Below the pieces are notes generated by a model. The model had not been told where the DNA came from and searched no databases. It saw only the letters and a program-made list of their open reading frames with translations. Position numbers and translations under genes: made by a program. Shown piece after piece: positions 46,445 through 59,199 of a stretch of 64,000 nt of DNA (position 1 is its first letter; every line of letters starts with the position of its first letter). This DNA is from Chiua virens (lineage: Eukaryota > Basidiomycota > Agaricomycetes > Boletales > Boletaceae), in contig JAHNUO010000020.1 of assembly GCA_019787685.1 (NCBI GenBank), positions 62,001 through 126,000 on the forward strand. Direction: 5' to 3'.

Positions 46445-47011
46445 ATGGCTCGTACTAAGCAGACCGCCCGCAAGACCACTGGTGGTAAATTGACGAGTCA
46501 AAAGCTACATGACAGAATACTGAGGACTCTGCAGGCAAGGCCCCGCGTAAACAACTTGCAGCCAAGTCTGCTGCGCGCAAGACTGCTGCCAACGTGAGTA
46601 CTACTTGTCGAGACGTTGGACTGGGGCTGAGTATGTATTATCAGACAACTGGTGGTGTGAAGAAGCCTCATCGATTCCGTCCTGGTACTGTCGCTCTTCG
46701 TGAAATTCGTCGGTACCAGAAGTCGACGGAATTGCTTATTCGCAAACTGCCATTTCAACGTCTTGTTCGTGAAATTGCTCAGGATTTCAAGGTTTGTAAT
46801 GTGCTTGGTTCGATGAGGTTGGTGCTGACTGGATTGACAGACTGACCTGCGTTTCCAATCTTCTGCTGTGATGGCTCTTCAGGAGGCTGCTGAGGCATAT
46901 CTTGTCTCTCTTTTTGAAGACACCAACCTTGCTGCTATTCATGCTAAGCGTGTTACCATTCAGCCCAAAGATCTTGCTCTTGCTAGACGGTTGCGTGGCG
47001 AGCGTTCGTAA
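46445..47011 (+). CDS. Histone H3 (copy 2)
   Basis: Four exons code [34 protein letters not shown], the core exon [20 protein letters not shown] with [19 protein letters not shown] and VREIAQDFK, and [20 protein letters not shown] ending RRLRGERS. It is the same protein as copy 1 by my reading. The introns are close to identical too, but the one before TGGVKK differs at several bases (TATGTATTAT against CGTGTGTCGT). It reads away from H4 copy 2. Confidence 0.95.
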
Positions 47012-47586
47012 TTTCAAAGTTGTTAGATTCATTCATTGTTTGGTAACCTGGCTGTATACTACTGTATTCTAAATTCATTTTTGTCTTTGGGAAATCCTTG
47101 CCAGCTGCGGTAGATTTCATTCAATCTACTTGTGGAAAGCAGTGACGAACTTGAGGTTGAAGCAGTGGCGCAATCCACAAGGGATGTGGCTTGGCTTCAC
47201 CTGTGTTTAACGAGACATGCTGAGTTGTCATGGTCCACCATGTCCCTTTGTGGTTCCGTTGTCGGGATGTATCATTATGATAATGTATTCTTTCGCATTT
47301 CTTTGAAACTCATGCATAATCAGTTTTCAAAGCATCCTCGAAGCTCAAAGATCAAAGAAGTAGCTTAGCAACCCATGTCGCTAACGACACGAAGACCTGA
47401 AAGTTGTGGGTGGATGGACAACAATGATTCGGACGCACCGCACGGACGTTACCACTCCACGTGATCCCAAACGCGATCATTTAAATGAGCGCGTCGGTCT
47501 GACGTCGGTCTGTTCATCGACATCCCACTTCATATCCCACGAACCACCTGGACCACTTCCTGACGCTAGTAAACTTCCAATAAACA
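47012..47586. promoter_or_regulatory. Intergenic; 3' flank of H3 copy 2 and promoter of the H3 variant
   Basis: No gene is seen. The last 190 bp before the variant H3 contains CACGTG-type and ATTTAAAT sequence and repeated GTCGGTCTGACG-like motifs, compatible with a histone-type promoter, but here it is not shared with an H4 gene. Confidence 0.4.
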
Positions 47587-48195
<609 letters not shown>

Positions 48196-48364
48196 CACCT
48201 ACAATTTCCACAAATGTATCACTCTTATCCATCTGGGCTTGTATCATCCTGTTTTGTGTCTGTAGCGAATGTGAATGAACTTAAATGAATTACTTACAAC
48301 TTGTTACATGCCTCCCAGTGGTACGCAAGGGATAGTAAGCAGTGGGTAAGTTGGGATGAGTTCC

Positions 48365-49170
48365 TCACAACATGACGGCACCTACGACCACAATGCAGCT
48401 ACAAATGGACCAGGCATCAAACTCGGCGACCAAATTGTCCGACTCGTAGCATTGGTGCAGGTACCGACCGAAGGAGGATCATATCTGCACAAAATACACT
48501 TTTTCGGCATGTGGCTATCAACCAATCCCGGACGCGGAAAACGATGTACACTTACAAGGAACGTATCACCAACGACCAAATCCGGAACATCTCCATCAAT
48601 ACACATCCCCAAAAAATGTCCCAACGCACGCGTTGGAAGTGAGATAGATGAACTAGAAGTCAACTGGGTCGATGGGCCAGCTCTTCGCGCCAAACATCAT
48701 TTCCACCCCGACTCGCGCGCGTTGCACAAACCTTCATTGGAATGCGCATTCGGAGAAACTTGAACGTTTAAACCTTCAAGTCTCTGGAGCCGAACAGGGT
48801 AGTGCGTCATGAGAACCAACGAGTGTAGTCCTCGTATCGATCACAGTCCGGGACTCGCCTCCAGAAAGAAGTGACATGTTATTCCCATTCGATTCCACAA
48901 GGCCCAGGATTCAGAGAGTGACGTTGATATGAAACGGGAAAGCGCTTGCGAGTGAGGAGTGTCCAACTTGAAATCCTATGCAGGGGCGACGCCAATGGCA
49001 TTCAACCAATCATTTCAAGTATGAACCAACATGGACTCACGCATCGTAAAACTTCCTCCCGGTGGTGAGCATCGGAAACATTCAAGTCCCTGAAGATACT
49101 TAATGATTGAAGCACGGTAAGTAGTATGTTCAACGTGCCAATCGGACGAAGACGTACCGGGTCAAGGGAA
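48365..49170 (-). pseudogene. Aspartic protease pseudogene (copy 0), 3' half
   Basis: Degenerate C-terminal half of the aspartic protease family below. Recognisable pieces are the second-lobe end (ALGHFLGMCIDGDVPDLVVG with DTFL, matching CVGAFFGLHIDGDVPGWIVG with DTFL in copy 1), then YRYDPPSVG-like sequence near 48,470. In the flank 48,830-48,870 is the degraded counterpart of the AAIDTGTTLVVG exon. Several shifts and stops are present. The 5' half is missing left of the Hsp70-like gene. It sits 170 bp after the complete H3 variant, the ancestral arrangement of the array. Confidence 0.7.
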
Positions 49171-49600
49171 AAGAACTACCAAGTCAAACCTTGAAGAATG
49201 GGTCGCTTTTCACCATCAGACCAGAAATTCCGGTTAGACCACGGCGATGATGCACGTTGAAGGGAGTTGGTTCTATTAACTGGATCCTTCGAGTTACTGA
49301 TGCATTCAGCTGTCATCAGCTTGGTGTAAATTACATAAAGAAATCTGCGTGGGATGAACGTTCTGAATTGATTCAGAACATTCATGAAACTTGGAGTCAA
49401 GTTTCACGTCCGAGGTCGATTCGAAAAGCCTGGCCACGTCGCACAGACCTGAGCAGACACTGCCAACCTTTTGGGCTCCTCGAAAAGACACTTAAGACCA
49501 CCATGCCCCTATCATCTCCTATCGAGCATCACGGTCACGTCGATATATATGAACTGTCCGCTCTTTAGGGGACCAGCCCATCTGAACTCTGGATTCAGCC
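49171..49600. other. Intergenic; truncated protease 5' side and Hsp70-like promoter
   Basis: Homology to the proteases fades at about 49,170. The rest should be the promoter and leader of the Hsp70-like gene. No gene is seen. Confidence 0.4.
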
Positions 49601-52001
49601 ATGCTCGAGCGAAAGCCATACAGCGGGTTGACCCGCCAGCTCGTCCTCGCGTTCGATATCGGGACCACCTACAGTGCTATTTCGTATTGCATCCTACAGC
49701 CGGGGGAGGTACCTCAGCCCCAAGGGGTCCAGAAGTAACAACTCTGCATACTCTCCTTGTGAGTGTCGCTTGTCTAACTTGGTACGGTGTAGGTACCCTG
49801 GGCGGGGACAAATCGGTGACTTCAAAATGCCGTCTATCATGTACTACGATTCCAAGGGAAATCTCCAAAAGGTTGGTTACGAGGCGCTCCAGGATGAGGT
49901 CACAGAGAAGGCAATGGCGGAGGGATGGGTCAAGCTGGAATGGTGAGTCATTTATTGATGGTTCGACTTCTCACACCGCGACCCACGTCACGGTGTCCTT
50001 GTATGTTGAACCAGGTGGAAACTTCATTTGAGACCTCAATGTCTGCCATCCGTGCACATCAAGGACGACGACATCCCACCGCTCCCGAAAGGCAAACCTA
50101 TTACCCATGTACTGGGAGATTTCATCAAGTACCTCTTTCAGTGCGCTGAAGCTTACATCCTGGCGTCGTACCCGAGATATATTTGGCTCTCGGTCAAGGA
50201 CGATATCCAGTTCATCTTCACGCACCCGAATGGTTGGGAAGGCGTGCAGCAACAGCGGATTCGCCGTGGGATTGAGCTTGCTGGGCTCGTCCCGGGCACA
50301 CTCAAAGGACATGAACGCGTTCGATTTCTGACAGAGGGTGAAGCGAGCCTTCATTTTTGCATTTGGGACTTGTTCGCATCAGGTATGCCAGATCGAGAAA
50401 AGTATCCCAAAGGCCAGGGAGCTGTCGTCATTGATGCCGGTGGAGGTACCCTCGATTTGAGCATGTATTCAATGAAATTCAACCCAAAGTCATTTGAAGA
50501 GATCGCACCGGCCGAGTGTAAGTCTTGTCATTCTAGAACACCATGTTTCGGATCAATTCGTCTATAGGCCATCTTCAGGGTTCTGTGTTTGTGACGCAGA
50601 AAGTGCTGTCTTGTCGGTCTTGCTCGTACGCTGGCTGATTTACGAATAGGGAAACTCGCGGGCTCGCGCTATTCTAGCCCAGAGCTGATAGACGACATTG
50701 CATTCACATTCGACCAGACGACCAAGCTTCACATCAGTAACGGTGAGCAACCGGCATACATCAAGGTGGGCAGTCGTCGTGAGAATGACCCGGATCACGG
50801 AATCAGGGGTGGAAACCTAAGGCTTTCGGGGTAAGCCACACTGACGCCGTCGGAATACTCCTTTTGACCACCCTGCTGTTACACGTTTAGGCAAGAAGTC
50901 ATCAAACTCTTCGACGAATCCATTACAGCTGTCATTCGCGCATTTAAGCAGCAACGGAGGAATGTGAACGTGCCGATCACCGTGAGTGTCATCATATTAG
51001 TTTCCGCAGTCGAGGATAAGAGACTCACGCAGTAATTCTAGATGGCATTCCTTGTCGGTGGGTACGGCGCGAACGATTGGCTCTCACTTCAACTAGAAAA
51101 GTATTTCAAATCAGAAGGCATCGAACTTTCCCGGCCGAATAGACTGTGTGTATGCGTTTTGATTGGTGATGTGACAAGAATGATTATTAGGATAATCAGG
51201 AATAAAGCGGTCTCCGACGGCGCCCTTTCATTTCTTTTTGATCATTTAGTGAACGCGCGCGTCGCACGTGCCACTTACGGTATAAGTGTTTGGTATACCG
51301 CCAACAATCAGAATGTCGAGCATGTCGCAAGGAGTGAAACCTGGTGTGTGGGCGATGAAGGCTGCTTTAATGTCCCAAATGGGTTCCAAGTGATCCTCCC
51401 CAAGGTTGGGTTTCCGTTCATTGTCGAGTGACGTCCGACGCCGACGCGATAGCATTTCTGTAGGGTGTCCAGGTTAATGAACAAAAAGAGTTTCGTTCGT
51501 CGTTTGTCTTTAACAGGTCGTCTCAATCGATGTTTGGTGACTTGTGCACCACCATCATGTGTTACCGAGGCACTGTACCTGACCCGCGTTGGACCGACTC
51601 TGAAAAGGGTATGCCCTGAGTTCCTTTTCGATGATCACCCTCCAGAAGCTGAGAAAAAGTCTTTCAGAGTGTTTTTCGACGCTCTGCACCATCCGCTCCG
51701 ATCTACTGGGGGCAGCCAAAGCATCGATACCGAAGAAAAAGGTGGCCGGTCCGGGGACTTACTATCAGGTGTACATCGAAGTGATCATCTTGTTCGGAGG
51801 AACCGAGTTCAGCGCTCAAGTCGCGTGGAAGGAGAACGTGAGTTTCCGAATTCTGTTTCGTTGGTTTGTTTTTTGATCCAATGGTATAATGCGTTTGTCA
51901 GGGAGTCGAGAAGAGGTGAGCGAGGATGTGACTGGTTTTTCATAGTAGTCGCTGATTATGGCCATAGGAGTCCTGCAAAGATTATTTACGACGAGAATTG
52001 A
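49601..52001 (+). CDS. Hsp70-like protein, HSPA12-type (copy 2)
   Basis: Paralogue of copy 1, on the opposite strand and about 33 kb away. Start MLERKPYSGLTRQLVLAFDI; ATP motifs FDIGTTYSA, AVVIDAGGGTLDLSMYS and AFLVGGYGANDWL; C-terminal block KVAGPGTYYQVYIEVIILFG and GTEFSAQVAWKEN, end SPAKIIYDEN. All exons can be joined. The junction after GSVFVTQK differs from copy 1 by a short deletion and needs a GTCGGT donor, giving VLSWKLAGSRYSS. The last large exon uses the acceptor TTTCAG at about 51,668, giving ECFSTLCTIRSDL; a reading that skips this intron looks falsely frameshifted. It interrupts the aspartic protease array, so this block was inserted or the proteases spread around it. Confidence 0.85.
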
Positions 52002-52389
52002 ATGTCTTTCAGTCACGCTTCGCGTCGGTGTTGAGTCATTTATGCACGTCGTCATGGTTGAATTGTCTCGCCTAACCTAGCTTGTGTTCGTGGTAGTCGA
52101 TAACTCATGACCATTACATTTTTGCCTCGGAGACGCCGTATGATGCTTGGGTGAATTTAGCTGTGATGAGTGGACTTTGAGTGACCATAAGATTTCTGAG
52201 TTCGATCGGCCAATTCCGCAGAACGACGGATATATTGATATCAGGTCTTGTGTTGGATCGATTATATATTATGGACGCGCGTTTTTCTGAAACCATTTAA
52301 TCACTACAAACCGAATCACACTGAAGTTCAACTGGAAACGGGTGCAGAGAATGCGGAAGGCTGAGGAAAGGTTGTTATCTATAAGAAGT

Positions 52390-52450
52390 ATATTACTGTG
52401 TAGCCAAGGATCTTGCTCTCGCTCACAGGCTGTCGCGCTCGGAGTGTGAT
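52390..52450 (+). pseudogene. Histone H3 last-exon fragment downstream of protease copy 1
   Basis: The plus strand reads AKDLALAHRLSRSECD against [15 protein letters not shown] of the H3 variant, and the following 170 bp resembles the H3 variant 3' flank up to the protease stop. No start or other H3 exon is present. Confidence 0.65.
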
Positions 52451-52657
52451 CAACGCAATAGTGACGGCGTGCCTGACTACAACATAACTGTACCATCGCA
52501 GCTCGCACCATTTTCTTATATCTAACGAATACGAATGAATTTTAAATGTGATATTTACAAACTACGTCACATCAGTTTGCTGCAGGTGAGATTCAAGTAG
52601 CTGCGTAACGGGACCAATCTCACACCATCATGGCACCCACGGCCACCCCACATGCCG

Positions 52658-54440
52658 CTACAAGTGTTCCAAGCGCCAAACTAGGCGACCAAAGTACCCC
52701 AGCGTTGGCGTGAGTACTGAACTGTCGCAGACTGGGGGTGGTCCCTTAGCCCCGTTCATGCTGACCGCGGTAGCAGAAAGCGTCGCAAACCCGACCGAAG
52801 GGGGATCATATCTGTATACCGAATACACATTTTTCTGCATGGCTCGTCAGTCAAACCCGGATGTAGAACAAATGTACTTACAAGGAAGGTGTCACCGACG
52901 ATCCAACCCGGAACATCGCCATCAATATGCAACCCAAAGAACGCCCCGACACACGTGTTGGAACCGAGATCGAGGAACTGAAAGTCAGCTGGGTCGATGG
53001 GCCAGCTCTTTCCGCCAAATGTCATTTCCACCTTAGCTTGCGTGCCGCATGCTGCCATCACCGTGAGTCAGTAAACCCTCATTGACATGTATACTCAGAG
53101 ACACTTGCGGTAGGTCCAGAAACCTTCCAAGTCTCCAGAACCAGGCTGGGAACCAGGAATCTGCGCGTACAAGTCCTGGAGTGCATCATGAGGACCAACG
53201 ACGAGGGTGGTCCCCGTATCGATCGCAGCCAGGGACCCGTTTCTAGAAGGAAGCGACACGTTGTTCCCATTCACAGTCAATTCTACAAGATCGAGGTTTC
53301 AGTCATGTTGCTACGAAACAGGAAGGTGCTTACGAGTGAGAGGGAGTGTCCAATGTCGCGGTGTACCCACGAGATTTTGATAGTCGATGTTGCCTGTGTA
53401 AAGGCTCGAGTTGACGAATCCTGTGCAACGGGTACTCAGTCAATCATTTCACCTACGAACCAACGTGAACGCACCCATCGTGAAGCTTCCACCGGGTTCC
53501 AACAACTGAGCATCGGAAACATTCTTGAAGCTGATTGAGGCACGATTAATACACTTAACATACATCGATCGAAAGACGTACCGGGTAAAGTGAAAGGCCA
53601 TCACAGGATCCGTCCAGACACCCTCACTAGCTAAGGTTTGCCAAAACGGTGTTGCTACTGATTTACTGAACCGCCAAGCCAAACCTAGCAAGCCAGATAC
53701 CGGAGCTGACACCAAGTCCTCCGAAAACTGCGAGATGACGCCAAATGTCTGTTTTTCAACAGAAAATCTGGCCATTTGAACGACGTCAGAACACGTATAA
53801 CCTGAAGCGTTGCCAAGCGCATAATTGATCTCGAAGGGCTGAGAAAGGTTTTGATATGTCGAGGATACCCTGGGGTTGTAGACAGTGACATTATCGGAGC
53901 AGTCTTTCGTCGCATAACAATCGACGCTTGCGACCCATAAATCTCTGGGGAAAACCATCAGCATAAGTGGGACAGATGGCGAAACCACGCTGACAATGAA
54001 CCAGTGTCAAGAGTGACATAAAACGGCTTAGGTGGAGTCCCGATGGCAAGGGATCCAACATATCTGTTTGACACGCTTCAGAAACAGGGGACCAGTCAAG
54101 GTCATATCAATCACCTCCCGTCAATAGCCATGTTGGTTATCCTGTAGAATGACGGTCAGTACCGTGTACAACACACGATGGGTAGACCTTACAAATTTGT
54201 CCCTTGGGCTCTCTTCCTGATTGACTCGGAAGAGGTGCCATATTTGGCTGCAAGTGCATCCCGTTGTGCTTTGGCCCATGTACTCCAATCGTCCACCGTA
54301 GAGAGGCGAGTCGGCGGTCGTCGTGTGAGTGTAATGGACTGACGACCACTTTCGGATGGATTGGGAACAGCGAAAGCAATCGGAACAAAGCATAACTGAA
54401 TTGAAAGAACGAACTTGAACAACTGCGAGGAAAACATCAT
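52658..54440 (-). CDS. Secreted aspartic protease (A1, yapsin-like), copy 1
   Basis: Pepsin-family endopeptidase entering the secretory path. Signal peptide MMFSSQLFKFVLSIQLCFVP with IAFA, propeptide with KRAQGTNL (basic processing site), first active site FYVTLDTGS then DLWVASVDC (split by an intron), and second active site AAIDTGTTLVVGPHDAL. Further landmarks: YNPRVSSTYQNLSQPFEINY, VSGLLGLAWRFSKSVATPFW, EPGGSFTMG, SLYTGNIDYQNLV, WPIDPADFQFLDLGSN and DTFL. About eight short introns. The final exon shifts frame relative to copies 2 and 3 after MNGAKGPPP, so it ends at LEHL instead of a hydrophobic GPI signal; that signal (SLALGTLVAACGVAVGAMMV) is still readable one frame over. The product would be soluble and secreted if this is real. 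Confidence 0.8.
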
Positions 54441-54859
54441 GTGTCCTTGGGCGCCGAGGAGCAGTATTTGAACTGGATACCCAAGAGGGGTCCGTGAGCT
54501 CCTAGCCCATGTGAGACCTTGCGCAGCGAGCGATCGTGTATGGACAGGATTTTGTGGACTTTCGAAACATTGAAACGCTCCTAAAAACGACCCCTTAGGT
54601 GACGCTTGGACTGGTTGTCATATGAATTGCTTGCCATTCAATGTCGGAAATCGTATTGACAATGATATAAATTGTTGTCCTCTCAATTCACTCGCTCTTG
54701 GGTTCAAGGTCAGCGATTGGAGTTTTTACTCACATCTGAAAAATGTCATTATGAGATGGGATCATTCCACTTGATCAATCTCAAGCTGTGAGGAGGGTTT
54801 CTAAGAATACGAAGTGAGAAATGGGTATGTCATCGGCTAGATGACGGCTACTCCGACCT

Positions 54860-54950
54860 AGTACTAGTGTCGCAAAACCGCCTGAAGAACTTTGAGGATC
54901 ATATCTAAACATAGAATATGTTTTTGTGCATTTGCCTGACCGTGCGGGTG
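54860..54950 (-). pseudogene. Aspartic protease C-terminal fragment between copies 1 and 2
   Basis: About 90 bp resembles the last exon boundary of the proteases (compare 52,785-52,855: the CCGAAGGGGGATCATATCTG region and the following CACATTTTTCTGCA). No other part of a gene is attached. It marks a lost copy of the array. Confidence 0.5.
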
Positions 54951-55083
54951 AGGAGCTCGAAGCCGACTGCCTCCATCACTCGAGTAAGACGGCGAATTCG
55001 AAGAATTGCGTTGCAGAGGTACGTGTCAACAATGATGATAGTGACAGACACTTGTACTAGTATCAAACTTCCTTAGGAGGCCC

Positions 55084-56926
55084 TCACAGCATCGTGGCCC
55101 CAACCACCATTCCACACGCCACTATAAATTTGAGGCTGAATGACAAACCCGGCGACCTTAGTGCCCCATTAGAAAATATCGTAGTCGTGGCCGCGTCACG
55201 GTCTACTGATCCGATCGTGGCCGTCGGAAGTGGCCCATCTACCCCGTTCATGCTCAGTGCGGTCGAAGAAAGCGTTGCAAAGCCGACCGATGGCGGGCTA
55301 TATCTGAATACTGAATACACGTTTTTCTGCAATCAACGACTCAGAATTCGCCCAAACCGAAACCTGCCACTTGGGGGTGGCTCAAAACAACAAAGTGCGC
55401 TCACCAGGAACGTGCCGCCGACGATCCAACTAGGTGGACCGCTACCAGTATCAATCGCAAATAATGCGCCGACACATGCGTTGGAACCTATCTGGGCAAG
55501 CTTGAAGTCCCCCGGACTAACGGGCCAACTCTTTCCACCAAACGTCATCATGACGTTGACCGAGGTGTTGCATGCTATCATACAACTTTCGAGTAAAAAA
55601 CCCCGATGCCAGGCGGGAGACGCTTACGGTAGAGCCAAAAGTTTTGCCAATCGCCGGTACCAGCTTGCGAACCAGGAATTTGGGAGTATAATTTCTGCAG
55701 CACTTTAGTAGGACCGGCAACGAGTGTGGTTCCTGTGTCGATCGCAGCCCAGGAAGCGGACCCTGAGGGAAGTGAAACACTTTTTCCATTCACGGTTAGT
55801 TCTGCAATGCCAGGATTAGAAATAGTGTCATCGTGAAACGATGAGATCCTTACTAGAAAGGGAGAGTGTCCAATACCCAGTTGTGTTGACCAGATTTTGA
55901 TAGTCGATGTTGCCTGTGTAGAGGCTCGAATTTACGGATCCTATGAAGTAAGGAATTACGGTCATACCGTGTACAAATGAACTTGATCTTACCCATCGTG
56001 AAACTTCCTCCTGGTTCCAACGTTCGAGCACTCGAATCGTTGAGAAAACTGAGATGGCAGGGTAAATACGTTTCGACATACGTACATCGGATGAAAGACG
56101 CACCGTGTAAGCTGGAACGCCATCACAGGGTCCTTCCAAGCATCCTGACTGGCCAAGGCTTGCCAAAACGGTGGCGCTTTCGTAGTAGCAATATTTTGCC
56201 AACCCAAACCTAGCAAGCCAGAAACCGGGCTTTTCACCAAGCCCTCTGTATACTGCGTGGCGGCGCCAAATGTCTGGTTCTTGATAGAAAATCCAGACAT
56301 CTGAACAGCGTCAGAATACGTGTATCCAGCGACTGCGCCACTTCCATAACCTGCCAAAAACGGCTGCGAAAGGTTCTGGGAGGTTGAAGATGACGAGGGG
56401 TCGTACGTAGTGTCACTGAGAGCGCTCGCAACCCATAAATCTCTGGCAGAGACGCGTGAGCATGAGCCGTACAAATAGGAGTGTTTAACGCTGACGAGGA
56501 ACCGGTGTCGAGAACGACATAAAACGCCTTGGGGGGTGTCCCGACGGCAAGGGATCCAAAATAGCTGTTGACGCACTTGAGAAATATAGCAGACGAAGCG
56601 GTGCCAATTGCTCACCTTTCATCGGAATTCTGGTTGACCATTCTGCGCGAATGGTTTCAAGGGTGTACAACATGCGAAGAGGGTGGATCATACAGATTTG
56701 TCCCTGAAATTCCTCTCTTTCTGGAGGGAGAGATGCCGTATTTGGCTTCGAGTGCTTCGCGCTGGGCCTTGGCCCAACCACCCCATTCTTCAACAGAGCG
56801 GCGAGTCTGTGGTCGTCGGACAAGCGTGATGGACTGACCGCCGCCTTGGGATGGCTCGGGAGCAGCGAAAGCGATCGGGAGAGAGCAAAGAAGAACAGAA
56901 AGAGCGCAGGAGGACGAGTACAACAT
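55084..56926 (-). CDS. GPI-anchored aspartic protease (A1, yapsin-like), copy 2
   Basis: Complete by my splice model. Signal peptide MLYSSSCALSVLLCSLPIAF; propeptide ending SRKRGISGTNL; first active site FYVVLDTGSS then DLWVAS; SSTSQNLSQPFLAGYGSGAV; VSGLLGLGWQNIATTKAPPF; DSSARTLEPGGSFTMG; SLYTGNIDYQNLVNTTGYWT; second active site ASWAAIDTGTTLVAGPTKVL; CNTSVNVMMTFGGKSWPVSP; PSWIVGGTFL; and a C-terminal hydrophobic GPI-attachment signal (LKFIVACGMVVGATML). The last FL motif has GGTFL where relatives have GDTFL. Spacing to copy 1 is about 640 bp. It is probably a cell-wall or membrane protease; substrate unknown. Confidence 0.85.
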
Positions 56927-57217
56927 CTTGTATCTTGCACGTCGAGGAGGAAGATAGTTTAGGGGCTCTTTAGTGGGATCCACGCAGAGGGGCTCGAACT
57001 GCGGAGGAAATTTTTATTCAGCGCACCTGGAGGCGGCTCCACCATTGACCAGGTTTCAATACAGTTCGACTATTTGAACCTGAAATTGAAACAGATTGCC
57101 GAACTGCGGCAATTGCCATGAGGGAAGAGTGATCCGCGTGAGATGAGCGAGAAGTCTGTGCGTGAGGCGAGCGTTAGTGCGAGCATGAGCACTTCGAAGA
57201 TACATAAGTACCAATCT

Positions 57218-57275
57218 GGTAGCTATCGATTCCATCAAAGCAGATTACAAGGATCTTGTTCTTCATAAACATACT
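57218..57275 (+). pseudogene. Histone H3 last-exon fragment downstream of protease copy 3
   Basis: The sequence corresponds to the H3 variant stretch coding AIHAKR through PKDLALA (ATTCCATCAAAGCAGATTAC and AAGGATCTTGTTCTT here), with several differences and a small deletion. The following 125 bp resembles the 3' flank of the H3 variant up to the protease stop at 57,401. Confidence 0.55.
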
Positions 57276-57400
57276 ATCTCAGCTCGCACCATCCTGTTTA
57301 ACGTGTCTGGTAACAAATACGAATGAATTTCAATGCTTACAACCTGCTACATGATTGATATGCTGCAAGGCATGATATAGGGAGTAACTGGGTACCAGTC

Positions 57401-59199
57401 TCACAACATCATGGCACCTATAACCACCCCGCATGCTGCGACGAGTGGACCGAATGACGACCCAAGTGCCCCGCTCGTAACATTGGTGTGGATGCCAATT
57501 GTAGCAGAGGGGGGTGGTCCATCCTGTCCATTCATGCTGACTGCGGTCGTAGAAAGGGTCGCAAAGCCGACCGAAGGGGGATCATATCTGTATACCGAAT
57601 ACACGTTTTTCTAGACATACCTTGTCAGTCAATCCCAGACGTAGAAAACGATGTGCGCCTACAAGGAAGGTGTCACCAATGATCCAACGCGGAACATTTC
57701 CGTTAATATGCATCCCAAAGAATGCCCCGACACACGCATTGGAACCAAGATCCATGTGCTGGAAGTCAACTGGATCGATGGGCCAGCTTCTTCCGCCAAA
57801 CGTCAACTCCGCCTTGACCTGCGTGTCGCACGCTACGATCACCTGTGAGTCAATAAACCCTCATCGACACATATACTCGGAGATACTTGCGGTAGATCCA
57901 AAAATCTTCAAAGTCCCCAGAGCCTGGGTGAGAGCCAGGAATCTGCGCATACAAGTCCTGGAGCACATCGTGAGGACCAACGACGAGGGTGGTTCCCGTA
58001 TCGATCGCAGCCCGGGACTCATCTCCAGAAGGAAGTGACACGTTATTCCCATTCACAGTCAATTCTACAAGATTAAGGTTTCAGTAATGTTGCTATGAAA
58101 CAGGAAGGTGCTTACGAGTGAGAGGGAGTGTCCAATGTCGCGGTGTACCCACAAGATTTTGATAGTCGATCTCACCTGTGTAAAGGCTCGAATTGACGAA
58201 CCCTATGTAATGGGTATTCAATGAATCATTTCACCTACGAACCAACGTGAACGCACCCATTGTGAAGCTTCCTCCAGGTTCCAACGGCCGAGCATCGGAA
58301 ACATTCTTGAAACTAATTGAGCACGCTAAGTACATTCAAACTTGATTCAAACGAAAACATACCGGGTAAGGTGAAAAGCCATCACGGGATTCGTCCAAGC
58401 ACCTTGGCTAGCCAAGGTCTGCCAAAACGGTAATGCCTTTGTTTTGGCCAGGGACTGCCAAGCCAAACCTATTAAGCCAGATGGTGGAGCTGTTTCCAGG
58501 CCCTCTGAAGGCTGTGTGACGGCACCAAATGTCTGATTATCGACACCGAATCCAGCCATTTGAACAACATCAGAATACGTATAGCCTGACACGCCACCAA
58601 TTCCGTAAGTGACATTGAAGGGTTGAGAGCGGTTCTCATACGTCAAGGATGACGCGGGATTGTAAGTGGTAATCCCGTCGGTGCAATTCTTTGAATTACA
58701 ATCGACGCTTGTGACCCATAAGTCCCTAGGGAACCGTCAGCATACGCAGTACAGATAGAGGTAAACCATGCTGACGATGAACCAGTATCAAGAATGACAT
58801 AGAACGACTTAGGTGGAGTTCCGATGGCAAGGGATCCAAAGTAGCTATTTGATGCACTTCAGAAACATGGAACGAATCAGATCATATCTGTTACCTCCCG
58901 TCAACACCCTGGTTGGCTATCCTATAATATGATGGTCAGTGCGTCTCAACATGCGGTGAGGACAGGTCTTACAAATTCGTCCCTTGATCTCTCTTTCTGG
59001 AGGAGGCACCGTATTTCGCCACATGTGCTTCACGTTGGGCCTTGGCCCAAGCACCCCAATTATCCACGGAGCGACGAGTCGGTGGCCGACGGGTGAGTGT
59101 AATGGACTGACCACCGCCTTGGGGTGGATTGGGAGCAGTGAAAGCAATTGGAATGGTGAATAACAGGATTGAAAGAACGAATAACTGCGAGGAAAACAT
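57401..59199 (-). CDS. GPI-anchored aspartic protease (A1, yapsin-like), copy 3
   Basis: Complete by my splice model. Signal peptide MFSSQLFVLSILLFTIPIAF with TAPNPPQ; propeptide RRPPTRRSVDNWGAWAKAQR; SRKRDQGTNL; first active site FYVILDTGSS then DLWVTSVDC (intron split); ASSLTYENRSQPFNVTYGIG; PSGLIGLAWQSLAKTKALPF; EPGGSFTMG; second active site RAAIDTGTTLVVGPHDVLQD; WPIDPVDFQHMDLGSNACVG; NGNVPRWIIGDTFL; and a GPI signal ending LGSSFGPLVAACGVVIGAMM. It is closest to copy 1 by sequence. No break was found. Confidence 0.85.

Noticed and set aside
51042..51431. Treating 51,042-51,431 as a separate 129-residue protein
   Set aside because: It is two exons of Hsp70-like copy 2 plus an intron that happens to contain no stop in that frame.
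51655..51700. A frameshift near the end of Hsp70-like copy 2
   Set aside because: Reading through from EAEKKSFRVF to FSTLCTIRSDL seems shifted, but using the acceptor TTTCAG at about 51,668, at the position matching the intron of copy 1, restores a single frame.
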